Shown here: positions 40,340 to 50,814 of the stretch, one piece after another
Layout of the letters: each line of letters opens with the position of its first letter
Numbering within the stretch: position 1 is the first letter of the stretch
NCBI RefSeq assembly: GCF_037975245.1
Contig: NC_092576.1
Location: forward strand, 14,650,611-14,714,610
Origin: Apostichopus japonicus
Lineage: Eukaryota > Echinodermata > Holothuroidea > Aspidochirotida > Stichopodidae
Length of the DNA: 64,000 bases
Direction of reading: 5' to 3'
Made by a program: the position numbers and the translations under genes
Notes under the pieces: model-generated
The model's database searches: none
Seen by the model: only the letters and a program-made list of their open reading frames with translations
Told to the model about the DNA's origin: nothing

Positions 40340-41130
40340 ATCTACTTCTGTTATAGTCCAGATTGGTATTTACATTTACTAAGAATGCTTAATTTATAAT
40401 TCTCACTTCCGTACTACGACCTCGAGGCTCACCGTCCTACAGATATTGGCATTATTATGAATAAGATATTTTCTTAATAAGTTTTTCCCCCCTTCTCAAC
40501 CTTTTCCACTCATGTATTATTTATATCTAAGATTTCGTAACCTGTGACTTCCATTAGCTTAAATTACAGAGTATGGAAAGGCCCCTAAAAAAGCTATCAC
40601 GGAATATGCATTTATAATCCCAATAATTGGCATGGAGGTCAAACTTCTGTCATATGAACGAAGAAGATGAAAGCTTTCATTTCGTTATGAACATCATCGT
40701 CAAGTTGTCTACTTTTGACTGAGGACTCGCTAACATGGCTTGTTTGCTTTAAGTTCGTTTGATTCTTTCATTATTTATTGGTGCTTGTTTCTTTTTATAT
40801 GTGAGTAGGTCATCTCATCGTTTGCTGAAATTCCAATTCACGACCGATTTCGTCTTTTTGGGACTCATCAGGTGAAGGTAGGAATCGATCCCCGGTCATT
40901 ATAGCCACAGTGTTTCTACTGGTGTGAATGCGTATTAATGACTTAAAACGGAATTTTTGTGGTGTGTTGATCTTTAATAATTTTACATATGTCTGTCATA
41001 CTACTTGCTACACGTTCAGTTCAGGGGGAAAAATCCATTTTGGCTCAAAGAAGTGGTAGTTCTGTGTACATTGTCAGCTTTAAAGCACCAGGACAGCTCT
41101 AATTTTGCAGTATTAACAAGTTCTTACTAA
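40340..41130. repeat. Segmental duplication block D, unit 1/2 boundary
   Basis: Matches 47,828-48,660 and in part 56,678-56,920. It includes the hammerhead motif and ACAGTGTTTCTACTGG landmarks upstream of each LRR gene. No gene seen. Confidence 0.75.
40837..40876 (-). ncRNA. Hammerhead ribozyme motif (type I, short stem III), copy 1
   Basis: On the minus strand: stem I TTCAC, core CTGATGA, stem II GTC-loop-GAC, core GAA, then a minimal stem III (A-TCGG-T), C at the cleavage position, and stem I partner GTGAA. All conserved hammerhead core bases are present and stem I pairs perfectly. A further CC/GG pairing beyond a 2-base bulge extends stem I. Hammerheads with very short stem III are known from Penelope-like elements, where they act best as dimers. 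No full element surrounds this copy. Confidence 0.65.
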
Positions 41131-41358
41131 TCACTTTCATCTTTCGTCATTGCAATCATTATTTTTATCATCGCCGGCGTCGTGGTCTTTGCAGTGATCG
41201 TTGTTTTCTTTCTTAACTTCAAAGAAGATGGCGGATCATTTGTCATTTGCTTAAATCAGTTTATGAATGATATAAACAAATCAACATACGCAACTAATGT
41301 TTCCCTTTTCATCACTACAGATATCCTCTTCGCTCTAACCCGGAAACGAGCATTGTAG
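41131..41358 (+). other. Hydrophobic upstream ORF before LRR copy 2
   Basis: Open for 75 codons without an ATG near its start. It encodes IAIIIFIIAGVVVFAVIVVF, a membrane-helix-like run, then NFKEDGGSFVICLNQ, and stops 11 bases before the LRR start codon. The same run survives in frame before copy 3 (48,675-48,790) and with frame changes before copy 4 (56,935-57,040); it is absent before copy 1. It may be a relic exon. Confidence 0.3.
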
Positions 41359-41368
41359 TTATTTGACC

Positions 41369-42805
41369 ATGAAAGGGTATTGCATTTACATCCTGGTCTT
41401 GGCGACGTATACAAACTGCCTAGAACCTTGCCCAAAGGAATGCTATTGTCCTGGATGGCGTATCTTTCAGTGTGATGGAAATCTCATGAACATCACCAAA
41501 TTCCCTGTGTTAGAACACTTGGATGTGGGAAACCTTATCATTATCAACACCGATATTTCAAGTTTAACGAGTGGAGAAGTCATTCTGCCTTTTTTCCCAA
41601 ACCTTATAGCCGTTGCTCTGAAATTCTGCAACATTAGATCAATCAATAATTTAATTTTCAATGCCACGCGAGAGGTTGAAAGTTTGGACATAGCTTACAA
41701 CTATCTCACATCGGTGCCTGTTCAAAGTTTTCAAGTTCTTACGCAATTGACCATCCTTGACCTAAGTGGAAACATGATAACTCAAGTGGAGGCCTTCTCG
41801 TTTTCGTGCTGTGATAAGCTTATGTTTATTCAACTTCGCGAAAATTTGATAACGAAAGCACGCTATGAAGCTACAGACGGACTGGTTGAACTTCAGACGT
41901 TACAATTGTCTAACAATGTATTCGAAAGTTTTCCATTTCCGACAGAAAACGAGACCACTTTCTTCGTAAAAAGTCTAAATTTAGAATCAAATAACATTTT
42001 GAAATTAAACGTTGCAGTTCCCGCCAAATTCCCAACTTGTGCGCATCTCGATTTATCAGGTAATTATTTAAGTGCATTAGACGACTACGGATTGCACGGT
42101 TTCCCTCATCTCAAAACGCTGAGAGCTCCACGAAATAATATTTCTTTTGTTGGAAAATCTCTTTTCGGAGACAAACCACATGGCCTTCAGGCGTTAGTTT
42201 TGCACGAAAATGACATACGTGAGATACCATCGATGCTCTTGACCAGACTACCCAACCTAACAACTCTTTCACTTGCAAAGAACAACATTTCTAATATCCA
42301 CAATTTTGCATTTGAGCATAATTCTTACTTGAAGTACATCAACCTAGATGAGAATAATATTCATACGTGTTCGCCATTGGCTTTAGTTGGTTTGGATAAT
42401 CTTGACACCCTGCGTATTTCTTTCAACAAGTTATCTCTCCTACCGATCGATTTTTTCCAGGTTAATCATGACTTTGGACTTTATTTACGTGGGAACAATT
42501 GGGGATGTGACTGCTCAATGAAATTTCTATATGATTGGTTTCAAAAGACAATTTTTTTCCATTACCCTGTGGACTGTGATACACCATTAGAATTGAAAGG
42601 TAAGAACTTATTGGAGTTGGAATTAAAAGATTTTTGTACCGACGGTGATTTTTCCACGCAATCTATGGCCACTACTACGGTGCTGAATAATGATATTACA
42701 AGACAGTTTGTGTTGCAGACTAAATCCATTGTCATCGTATTGATGATATTGGTAATGGTAATATTGGTTTTTTGCCTCTTCAAATGGTCTATTCGAAACA
42801 ACTAA
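41369..42805 (+). CDS. LRR transmembrane protein, copy 2 (478 aa)
   Basis: Same architecture as copy 1: signal peptide, LRRNT (CPKECYCPGWRIFQC), LRR array, LRRCT, membrane helix and KWSIRNN tail. The acceptor for a presumed 5' UTR intron is at 41,320. Residues differing from copy 1 cluster in the variable positions of LRR strands (e.g. LMFIQLREN versus LIVILLREN, LKTLRAPRN versus LETLVAKKN), while the framework Leu and Asn are unchanged. The 5' half is almost identical to copy 3, whereas the C-terminus and 3' flank match copy 1. AATAAA follows at about 43,100. Confidence 0.9.
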   Translation: MKGYCIYILVLATYTNCLEPCPKECYCPGWRIFQCDGNLMNITKFPVLEHLDVGNLIIINTDISSLTSGEVILPFFPNLIAVALKFCNIRSINNLIFNATREVESLDIAYNYLTSVPVQSFQVLTQLTILDLSGNMITQVEAFSFSCCDKLMFIQLRENLITKARYEATDGLVELQTLQLSNNVFESFPFPTENETTFFVKSLNLESNNILKLNVAVPAKFPTCAHLDLSGNYLSALDDYGLHGFPHLKTLRAPRNNISFVGKSLFGDKPHGLQALVLHENDIREIPSMLLTRLPNLTTLSLAKNNISNIHNFAFEHNSYLKYINLDENNIHTCSPLALVGLDNLDTLRISFNKLSLLPIDFFQVNHDFGLYLRGNNWGCDCSMKFLYDWFQKTIFFHYPVDCDTPLELKGKNLLELELKDFCTDGDFSTQSMATTTVLNNDITRQFVLQTKSIVIVLMILVMVILVFCLFKWSIRNN

Positions 42806-43842
42806 ATACCTTGTATGCGTTTTTCTCGTTTGTATTAGCTGCGTTAAATATTATAAAAATATTAAACTTTCATGATATTTGTGTATACTATACAACTATA
42901 CATCTTAAGGTTATAACTGTACATCATATTATGCTATGCTTTGCTGTTTTATGTTATGTTATTACATACCATATTATACTATCATGTTATATTTCTTATA
43001 CTGTACTGTAAATCTTATGTTATAAATGTTATGCTGCACCATAAGTTGTGCTTTCTTTAAATGTGTCTAAAATGTCAAACCGAGTTATTGTTTCATTGAA
43101 GGATGACTTTAGGAATAAAGTTAAGTTTGCTATGTTGTAGGTCATTGAAACAGACAGACACTCACGCAAACATAAAGATAGATTCTCGTTCTGTTTTATT
43201 CTGGCTCCTTCTCCAAATCTAGGTTCTGTCGATTATCTTACAACCCTCAAAGATCGTTGGCATATTTTACAACGATCGATATTTTATGTAAGGATTACCA
43301 CTGTGGTAAAGTTTAGTTGCGTAAGCAACTAGCTATTATTATTATTATGTGGATTCTATGTAAGAGCAAGACTAAAACTTTTTAAATCTTACCATAATAA
43401 TTATTCCAGCGTTTCAGCATATCTTAAAATTGATCATGCTTGTAGAAATATCAATGGGCCTAGCTACAGAAACAATTCTGGCACTTGAATTTTATGTAAA
43501 TATTTTATTTGAAAATATAGCATAACAAGAATATAAAACTTTGGTGAAATGTCAGGAATAAACTGTTCTTCATTTATCACTTTTACTTTGTTTTCTATAC
43601 AGTAGCCTACATGTGGCGTACACATGATTCCAATGGTAGAAGGAAAAGGAGGGGGACAGGGGACGGAGGAGGAATTCAAAACTTTCCCCAACGTTTACCA
43701 CTAGATAAACCCAGCGCTCTCTCCATGTAAACACTTAAAACATATCTGCTGTTATTTTGCTGAATGTGTGTGGAAACAGATTCCTCAAAAGAAAAGTTGT
43801 TTAATATAAAATAATATAAAAAAATATAAAAAAATCAATCAT

Positions 43843-43846
<4 letters not shown>
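42806..43846 (+). other. 3' flank of LRR copy 2
   Basis: Near-identical to the 3' flank of copy 1, including the polyadenylation-like AATAAA and the ATGTTATG-rich motif. No gene. Confidence 0.75.

Positions 43847-43905
<59 letters not shown>
43847..43905. repeat. (AT)n microsatellite
   Basis: About 58 bases of AT dinucleotides at the site that holds the Penelope-like remnant in unit 1. Confidence 0.97.
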
Positions 43906-43906
<1 letters not shown>

Positions 43907-44690
43907 TTGCTACAGTATAAAACCAACGCGGCTTCTTTTCTGTCACGCTTTACAGTCTATGTTCTTCGGGAAAGTTCTGTCTTTATAAAGCTTATTCAGT
44001 ACCACTAAGTTTGGAAACAGCTTTGCTTCTGTTAGAACTACTTCACATTTCCTACGTGCTGATACTACGTGAGGTGTATCGCTCTTGAAAGACAGTGCGA
44101 TACAAAAGATCGTACTATCATGAACAATGCCACGAGCATGTATGGGAATCTGAATGAAATAGTGGCACGATTCAGATGTAACTTTACCATTGTATAGACA
44201 GATATAAGAAACTAGTCACCCCACTCTTAGCTCCTTTCCCCACCTTTCCATACATACCACTCATCTGACTTATTAAAAGTTGATATTGAATGCATTGGCT
44301 TGTCCATGGCATTGCATAAACAATCGAAAATGGGATAATAATGACACTAGACAAAGTACACTAGTGTCAATACAGCAGATATCCCCGAGAAAGAATGAAA
44401 CTATTAGCGTTCACGGGGCTTTCTATTGTAACACACAAAGAACTACATTTCTAACTCTACTCATTATCGGATAAATATCTCTAATTTCAAAGCTATCTAC
44501 GCCACCTTGCAACTATATACTTCTAAATTATTGGCACTCTTTACGACGGTTAACCTCTAATCACGTCATACATAAGAACATGGATTCAAAACAAGGCATA
44601 GGCCTCGACTATAGGCTCAGGCTAAGCATAGGCTAACTTAACAGACAGACAAGCAGCTTCAGACAGAGTGTAAAATATCACTAACCAGCC
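43906..44690. repeat. Segmental duplication block B, unit 2
   Basis: Parallels 35,930-36,882 without the SINE. No gene recognised. Confidence 0.75.
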
Positions 44691-44850
44691 ATGGATATTC
44701 TGTTTATGTCTTTAAATGTCGCCCTCTTCTTCTCTGCAACCATATCATTGGAGACGTTCGAACAATTAAGACGAAGAACGAGGGCAAGATATATCCAACG
44801 TGTAGATTACACTGCAAGCTATGCAGAAAACTGCCCAGTACGTGTTGATA

Positions 44851-44924
<74 letters not shown>

Positions 44925-44930
44925 AATTGA
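44691..44930 (+). CDS. Small ORF with signal-peptide-like start, copy c, read into a GTA array
   Basis: Same start as the copies at 36,883 and 37,825 but with CAA in place of their stop, so the frame continues RYIQRVDYTASYAENCPVRV and then into a poly-Val run encoded by the trinucleotide array. The array and following bases are a retroelement insertion. The uninterrupted ancestral frame probably ended soon after. Unrecognised product. Confidence 0.3.
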
Positions 44931-45064
44931 GTCTCGTCTATAAGACACGCTCAGTGATTAACCTCCGCCACGTATCACGATCTTGCGCAAGGTTTATTGC
45001 TTCCTCGAAATTGTTAATATTAACGTCCTTAAATTGCGATTTTATTTTTCTAAGCATATATAAT
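44852..45064 (-). mobile_element. 5'-truncated LINE 3' end with trinucleotide tail
   Basis: Minus-strand frame from about 45,064 ends FEEAINLAQDRDTWRRLITE, RVL, stop, the A-x-DR-x-WR signature at the C-terminus of many non-LTR retrotransposon proteins. A short 3' UTR and then (CTA)n follow, i.e. the GTA array on the plus strand. The insertion interrupts a block that is continuous in unit 1 (GTGTTGATAT next to GGACGCC). Confidence 0.7.
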
Positions 45065-46450
45065 TATGGACGCCTATAGAAGGACAACAAAATATTTCCA
45101 TTGACAAACCACTGTGTGTGACGGGATAGTAAATAGTCGAATATAATTGTACGCGCAGCGCATGCACGAAGGTATTATGTACGCACAGCATGCGTAGATA
45201 CAGTTATTGCAGATATTGATGTGAGCGCTCGTGCATGTATCACCGTAAGTATGCGCGCACGGGGGAGGACAAAGGTCAGACTATTACCCGATAACTATGC
45301 TAAACCTACATTTCATTGTGTAAAGCAAATGACTGTGTTGGTTTCGCCATGCAGCGTCGGTCAATTAACAATTTACAATTAACAATTTTCAATTAACAAT
45401 TTACGTGTGTGAATAATCACAATGCAAGGAGTAAACCTGTCTAAACAGCCAGTTCGGGCAATTTCCTCATAGTAGTACCTCTCTAAACTGTACACCAATA
45501 TCATGATCTCAAAGCACGGGTATTGACAGGTACAAACAGTTCCTTACCTTGATCTGATAGAAACATGATATTCATACTGCTCGTACTGAAAATACAAGTG
45601 CTCTGAAAGAGGGACATGACACTTCTGCAGTATAGAAAACATTGTCCTGACTGGATGATCTAAACATTAGTAGCTGAACATGCTAACGACAGCTTATTCA
45701 TGCCACCTTCCTCGACAGAGATTTGATATTCAGGGTTGGAAAACACCCAACTGTCTTTACTTATGAACAGGAAAATAAAACAAAAGATGAACAAACACTA
45801 GAAAAATTGGAAACATCGGAATAATATTTAAAAACAGACGACAGAGAATTACCTCAAACTAAAACAGAAAGCAGACTAAGAGAACAAAACAAGAAAAAAT
45901 GCAATTTTCACGCTTACAATAGTCAAGAAAGCCAACTTTCGAAATGAGATGGGTTGGGTGGGAAAGTGTAATGACAGGTAATCCAACGTGGAAGTTTTCT
46001 CTTGCCTTTATGGGATAAACAGAAAAAGTAGTTGGCGTTCAATTAGCCTAAAGTTTGCAAGACTCAGTTGTACGCTGAAAGAAGAAGGTACATGTCGCAT
46101 TACAGCTTACTTCGCATAAGAACATGTTTTAAAAGACGGTAAAATTTACTATTCCAAAAGACAGAAAGAGATGCATGTAGCAGTTTACATTTTGTGTACA
46201 CAGTTTCTCAATAAATGTTATTATTTAATCAGGTTTACAAATCTAACTGAAAATGCTAATGTAAAACAGACTGACAAATCAAGTTAAGTTACGAATTCAC
46301 TATTGTATCTTAATTCATAGAAGTTTCATGTAAAATATGTAAATAAAGCGATAACTCATTAAGTCGACTTCGGAATGGAAATGTTTCCCAGACGGGCGCC
46401 TACCTCATATCTAGTAGATCTCGTCACTCTCAAGATGATAAGTTAGGTAA
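45065..46450. repeat. Segmental duplication block C, unit 2
   Basis: Matches 37,030-39,010 with small differences. No gene recognised. Confidence 0.75.
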
Positions 46451-47757
46451 ATAAAAGGAAGGGCTCGATATAAATATTGAACTTCAGTTTTTCTCCTTTT
46501 CCACACATTATATCTTTGGTAGTTTTCATTGAAATTTATATAACACTATGATGATTTGATAATATGTGTATGAATTCTAGTTTAAAATGTACTTATCTTT
46601 TGTAAAACATAAACAGTTTCACTGTCATTCATTGTCATTGTCAAGGTCAATGAAGGAAAGGGTTCAATCCGTATCTCTCGTCACTTTCAAACAGCGATCT
46701 GGATATGTAATTAATGTAGTTAACATTTTCAAGGCTAGCTCATTATTATATCATGAGCACACCAAATATTATCTTACAAATGTCTGGGCTTTTTTCTTCA
46801 GAATTGGCTATTTGCTTATTGATGAAATGGATAGCCTTGGCAGCATGCTGTGGTTGTACATTCTTTTCCGGAAGTTGTATACAATCTAATTCCCTTAACT
46901 ATAGTCACATTATTCTACCTTCCCATCAAACTATACAAAAGTAACTACCATTGTATTAACATATGCAAGGAACGGCTATCCCCTGCGAAATTAAAAGATC
47001 GTTTTACAAATTTTTAGAATATTATGATCTAAGTCTATCAATCCCTCCCCATCACCCCTGTCCCACCCAGTGAGCGATATTTTAAGTGAAATGCTATCTA
47101 AATAGTCCACGCCGGTACCGAATAAAGAAAGAAATTCAAATATGACTATATCACTGACTGGATTAATACTTAATCACGACTCTAAATATTATGAGAATAT
47201 GAACGTATCCGTTTAATCGTTTCGATCAATTGATATTTTGGCTTTTAATTTGTCCTTGCACATGTCACAAGTTACGTTATAATATGTAACTATCAAATTA
47301 CAAGGTTATCGTTTAACAGCAAAAGAGATATTTTTGACAATGTTCATGTTCAGTGATTTAAACTTGAAAACTGTATTGATTCATTAATGAGAAGCAATAA
47401 TTAAAGTTATCTGTCTCCATTTAGGGATATAACAATCAGCTCGCTTTCCTACTTTCAGACCCTCAGAGTACGAAGACATTATTCATTTTAGTGTTTGGCA
47501 TTACTTTCCCTCCCCCTATACACAAACAACAATTACATGCAGGGCACCGTGAGTTAACAAAGAAAGATGGAGATAAGGCAACGAAAACCCTTTTTCTTCT
47601 GTAGTAAATGTGATCACACAAAGTACACAACATTCGACAAATATTTGAGAACTTCAAGAAGAGGAATTTCTTGAAAATAATCTTGGAAAAACAATTCAAC
47701 TTAGCAGGAGTACTCACTCTGCAATACAAATAAACAAAGCTTTGATGTTTTATTCAC
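46451..47757. other. Unit 2-specific segment
   Basis: About 1.3 kb absent from unit 1. A 100-codon frame (46,587-46,889, +) has no recognisable feature. 47,510-47,757 recurs at 54,955-55,215 (ACAAACAACAATTACATGCA, GGCACCGTGAGTTAACAAAG). Confidence 0.5.
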
Positions 47758-48700
47758 ATGTGACGTCACATATTGTTGCGAAATGTAGGTTTGTTAATAA
47801 AAGGATTTGTATCTTTTTCCTTATTTTGATCTACTTCTGTTATAGTCCAGATTGGTATTTACATTTAATAGGAATGCTTAATTTATAATTCTCACTTCCG
47901 TACCACGACCTCGAGGCCCACCTACAGATATTGACATTATTATGAATAAGATATTTTCTTAATAAGTTTTTCCCCATATCAACCTTTTCCACCCATGTAT
48001 TATTTATATCTTAGATTTCGTAAACTGTGACTTCCATTAGCTAAACTTACAGAGCTGTATGGAGAGGGCGCTTATCAAGCTAACACTTAACACTCACTAT
48101 CAGCTTAATAATCCCAATAATTGGCATTCAGGTCTTCTTTCTCAATCGACGTGTTTCAAACTTCTGTCATGTGAACGAAGAAGGTGAAAGCTTTCAGTTC
48201 GTTATGAAAAACATCGGTAAGTTGTCTACCTTTGACTTAAAACTCGCCAACATGGCTTGTTTGCTTTTAGTTAGTTTGATTCTTTCATTATTTATTGGTG
48301 CTTGTAATGAGTTTCATTTTATTTGTTTATAGGTTATCTCATCGTTTGCTAAATACCACTTCACGACCGATTTCGTCTTTTTGGGACTCATCAGGTGAAG
48401 GTAGGAATCGATCCCCGGTGATTATAGCCACAGTGTTTCTACTGGCGCGAATGCGTATTAATGACTTAAAGTGGAATTGTTGTGGTGTGTTGATCTTTAA
48501 TAATGTTTACATATGTCTGCCATACTACTTGCTACACGTTCAGTTCAGTAAAAAAAACTCCATTTTGGCTCAAAGAAGTGGTAATTCTGTGTACATTGAC
48601 AGATTCAAAGCACCAGGGGGGCAAAGCTCTAATTTTGCAGCAATAAAGAGTTCTTACTAATCACTCTCATCTTTCGTCATTTTGCCATCATCATTTTTTG
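47758..48700. repeat. Segmental duplication block D, unit 2/3 boundary
   Basis: Matches 39,015-39,098 plus 40,340-41,190, with the hAT site empty. Contains hammerhead motif copy 2. Confidence 0.75.
48360..48399 (-). ncRNA. Hammerhead ribozyme motif, copy 2
   Basis: The 40 bases are identical to copy 1 at 40,837-40,876, with the complete CTGATGA ... GAA core and paired TTCAC/GTGAA stem I. Beyond a 2-base bulge, TACC pairs with GGTA, giving a longer stem I than copy 1. It lies about 500 bases upstream of LRR copy 3, antisense to it. Confidence 0.65.
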
Positions 48701-48900
48701 CATCGCCGGCGTCGTGGTCTTCGCAGTCATCGTTGTTTTCTTTCTTAACTTCAAAGAAGACGACGGATCATTTGTCATTTGCTTAAATCAGTTTATGAAT
48801 GATATAAACAAATCAAGACACGCAACTAATGTTTCCCTTTTCATCACTACAGATATCCTCTTCGCTCTAACCCGGAAACGAGCATTGTAGTTATTTGACC

Positions 48901-50328
48901 ATGAAAGGGTATTGCATTTACATCCTGGTCTTGGCGACGTATACAAACTGCCTAGAACCTTGCCCAAAGGAATGCTATTGTCCTGGATGGCGTATCTTTC
49001 AGTGTGATGGAAATCTCATGAACATCACCAAATTCCCTGTGTTAGAACACTTGGATGTGGGAAACCTTATCATTATCAACACCGATATTTCAAGTTTAAC
49101 GAGTGGAGAAGTCATTCTGCCTTTTTTCCCAAACCTTATAGCCGTTGCTCTGAAATTCTGCAACATTAGATCAATCAATAATTTAATTTTCAATGCCACG
49201 CGAGAGGTTGAAAGTTTGGACATAGCTTACAACTATCTCACATCGGTGCCTGTTCAAAGTTTTCAAGTTCTTACGCAATTGACCATCCTTGACCTAAGTG
49301 GAAACATGATAACTCAAGTGGAGGCCTTCTCGTTTTCGTGCTGTGATAAACTGATGTTTATTCAACTTCGCGAAAATTTGATAACGAAAGCACGCTATGA
49401 AGCTACAGACGGACTGGTTGAACTTCAGACGTTACAATTGTCGAACAACGTATTCGAAAGTTTTCCATTTCCGACAGAAAACGAGATTACTTTCTTTGTA
49501 AAAAGTCTGCATTTAGTATCAAATAACATTTTGAAATTAAACGTTGCGGTTCCTACCAAATTCCCAACTTGTTCGCATCTCGATTTATCAAGTAATTATT
49601 TAATTGCATTAGACGACTACGGATTGCACGGTTTCCCTCTTCTGGAAACGCTGAGAGCTCCACGAAATAATATTTCTTTTGTTGGAAAATCTCTTTTCGG
49701 AGACGAACCACATGGCCTTCAGGCGTTAGTTTTGCACGAAAATGACATACGTGAGATACCATCGATGCTCTTGACCAGACTACCCAACCTAACGACTCTT
49801 TCACTTGCAAAGAACAACATTTCTAATATCCACAATTTTGCATTTGAGCATAATTCTTACTTGAAGTACATCAATCTAGATGAGAATAATATTCATACGT
49901 GTTCGCCATTGGCTTTAGTTGGTTTGGACAATCTTGACACCCTGCGTATTTCTTTCAACAAGTTATCTCTCCTACCGATCGATTTTTTCCAGGTTAATCA
50001 TGACTTTGGACTTTATTTACGTGGGAACAATTGGGGATGTGACTGCTCAATGAAATTTCTATATGATTGGTTTCTAAAGACAAGGTTTTTCCATTACCAT
50101 GTGGACTGTGACACACCATTAGAATTGAAAGGTAAGAACTTATTGGAGTTAGAATTAAAAGATTTTTGTACCGACGGTGATGTTTCCACGCAATCTATGG
50201 CTGCTTCTACGGTGCTAAATACAAGAATGTTTGTGTTGCAGACTGAATTGATTGGCATATTATTTATGGTATTGGTTATTGTAACAATTGTTTTGTGCCT
50301 CTTCAAATGGTCTTCTCGAAACAACTAA
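48901..50328 (+). CDS. LRR transmembrane protein, copy 3 (475 aa)
   Basis: Same start, signal peptide, LRRNT, LRR array and LRRCT as the other copies. Its first 190-odd residues equal copy 2, but from mid-array on it carries copy 4-type residues (TKFPTCSHLDLSSNYL, FGDEPHG) and a copy 4-type end: ELIGILFMVLVIVTIVLCLF with a 3-residue shorter linker before the helix. Tail KWSSRNN. Presumed 5' UTR acceptor at 48,852. Predicted type I membrane protein at the cell surface. The mosaic points to gene conversion or unequal crossing-over. Confidence 0.9.
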   Translation: MKGYCIYILVLATYTNCLEPCPKECYCPGWRIFQCDGNLMNITKFPVLEHLDVGNLIIINTDISSLTSGEVILPFFPNLIAVALKFCNIRSINNLIFNATREVESLDIAYNYLTSVPVQSFQVLTQLTILDLSGNMITQVEAFSFSCCDKLMFIQLRENLITKARYEATDGLVELQTLQLSNNVFESFPFPTENEITFFVKSLHLVSNNILKLNVAVPTKFPTCSHLDLSSNYLIALDDYGLHGFPLLETLRAPRNNISFVGKSLFGDEPHGLQALVLHENDIREIPSMLLTRLPNLTTLSLAKNNISNIHNFAFEHNSYLKYINLDENNIHTCSPLALVGLDNLDTLRISFNKLSLLPIDFFQVNHDFGLYLRGNNWGCDCSMKFLYDWFLKTRFFHYHVDCDTPLELKGKNLLELELKDFCTDGDVSTQSMAASTVLNTRMFVLQTELIGILFMVLVIVTIVLCLFKWSSRNN

Positions 50329-50689
50329 ATCTGTACGTTCATTTTAAGTATTATTTGTATCGTGAATACTGACTATGTTGCAGGAAAGATTAGATACTAG
50401 AGAACAAGAAGCTGGAAACATAAAATCTCGTTCTATTTCATGCTCGACTGTGTAAACTTAGTCTTTATCACAATCTAGGTTAACAGGTTCTGCCGATTAT
50501 GTTGCAAATATCCATGGCCATTAGCAAATCTTATAATGGCTGAACATCATTAAATAGTTACCATTACTATGCAAATCAGCTGCGTGACGTGCAATTAGCT
50601 AGTATTATTAGCTTACTCTGTAAGAGGAAGACAAATTCCTCGTTAATCTTACTATATTAAATGACTGGCTTTAGCCCATTCCAACATTT

Positions 50690-50748
50690 GCATATATATG
50701 TATTTATATATATATGTATGTATATATTTCTATATATATATATATATA

Positions 50749-50806
<58 letters not shown>
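50690..50806. repeat. AT microsatellite
   Basis: TATATATG-interrupted AT array after copy 3, matching the position of the array after copy 4. Confidence 0.97.
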
Positions 50807-50811
<5 letters not shown>

Positions 50812-50814
50812 CCA

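Noticed and set aside
46587-46889. 100-codon plus-strand frame in the unit 2-specific segment
   Set aside because: Hydrophobic patches but no recognisable family and not conserved in the other units.
49553-49810. Minus-strand 85-103 codon frames inside copies 3 and 4
   Set aside because: Antisense shadows of the LRR coding sequence.
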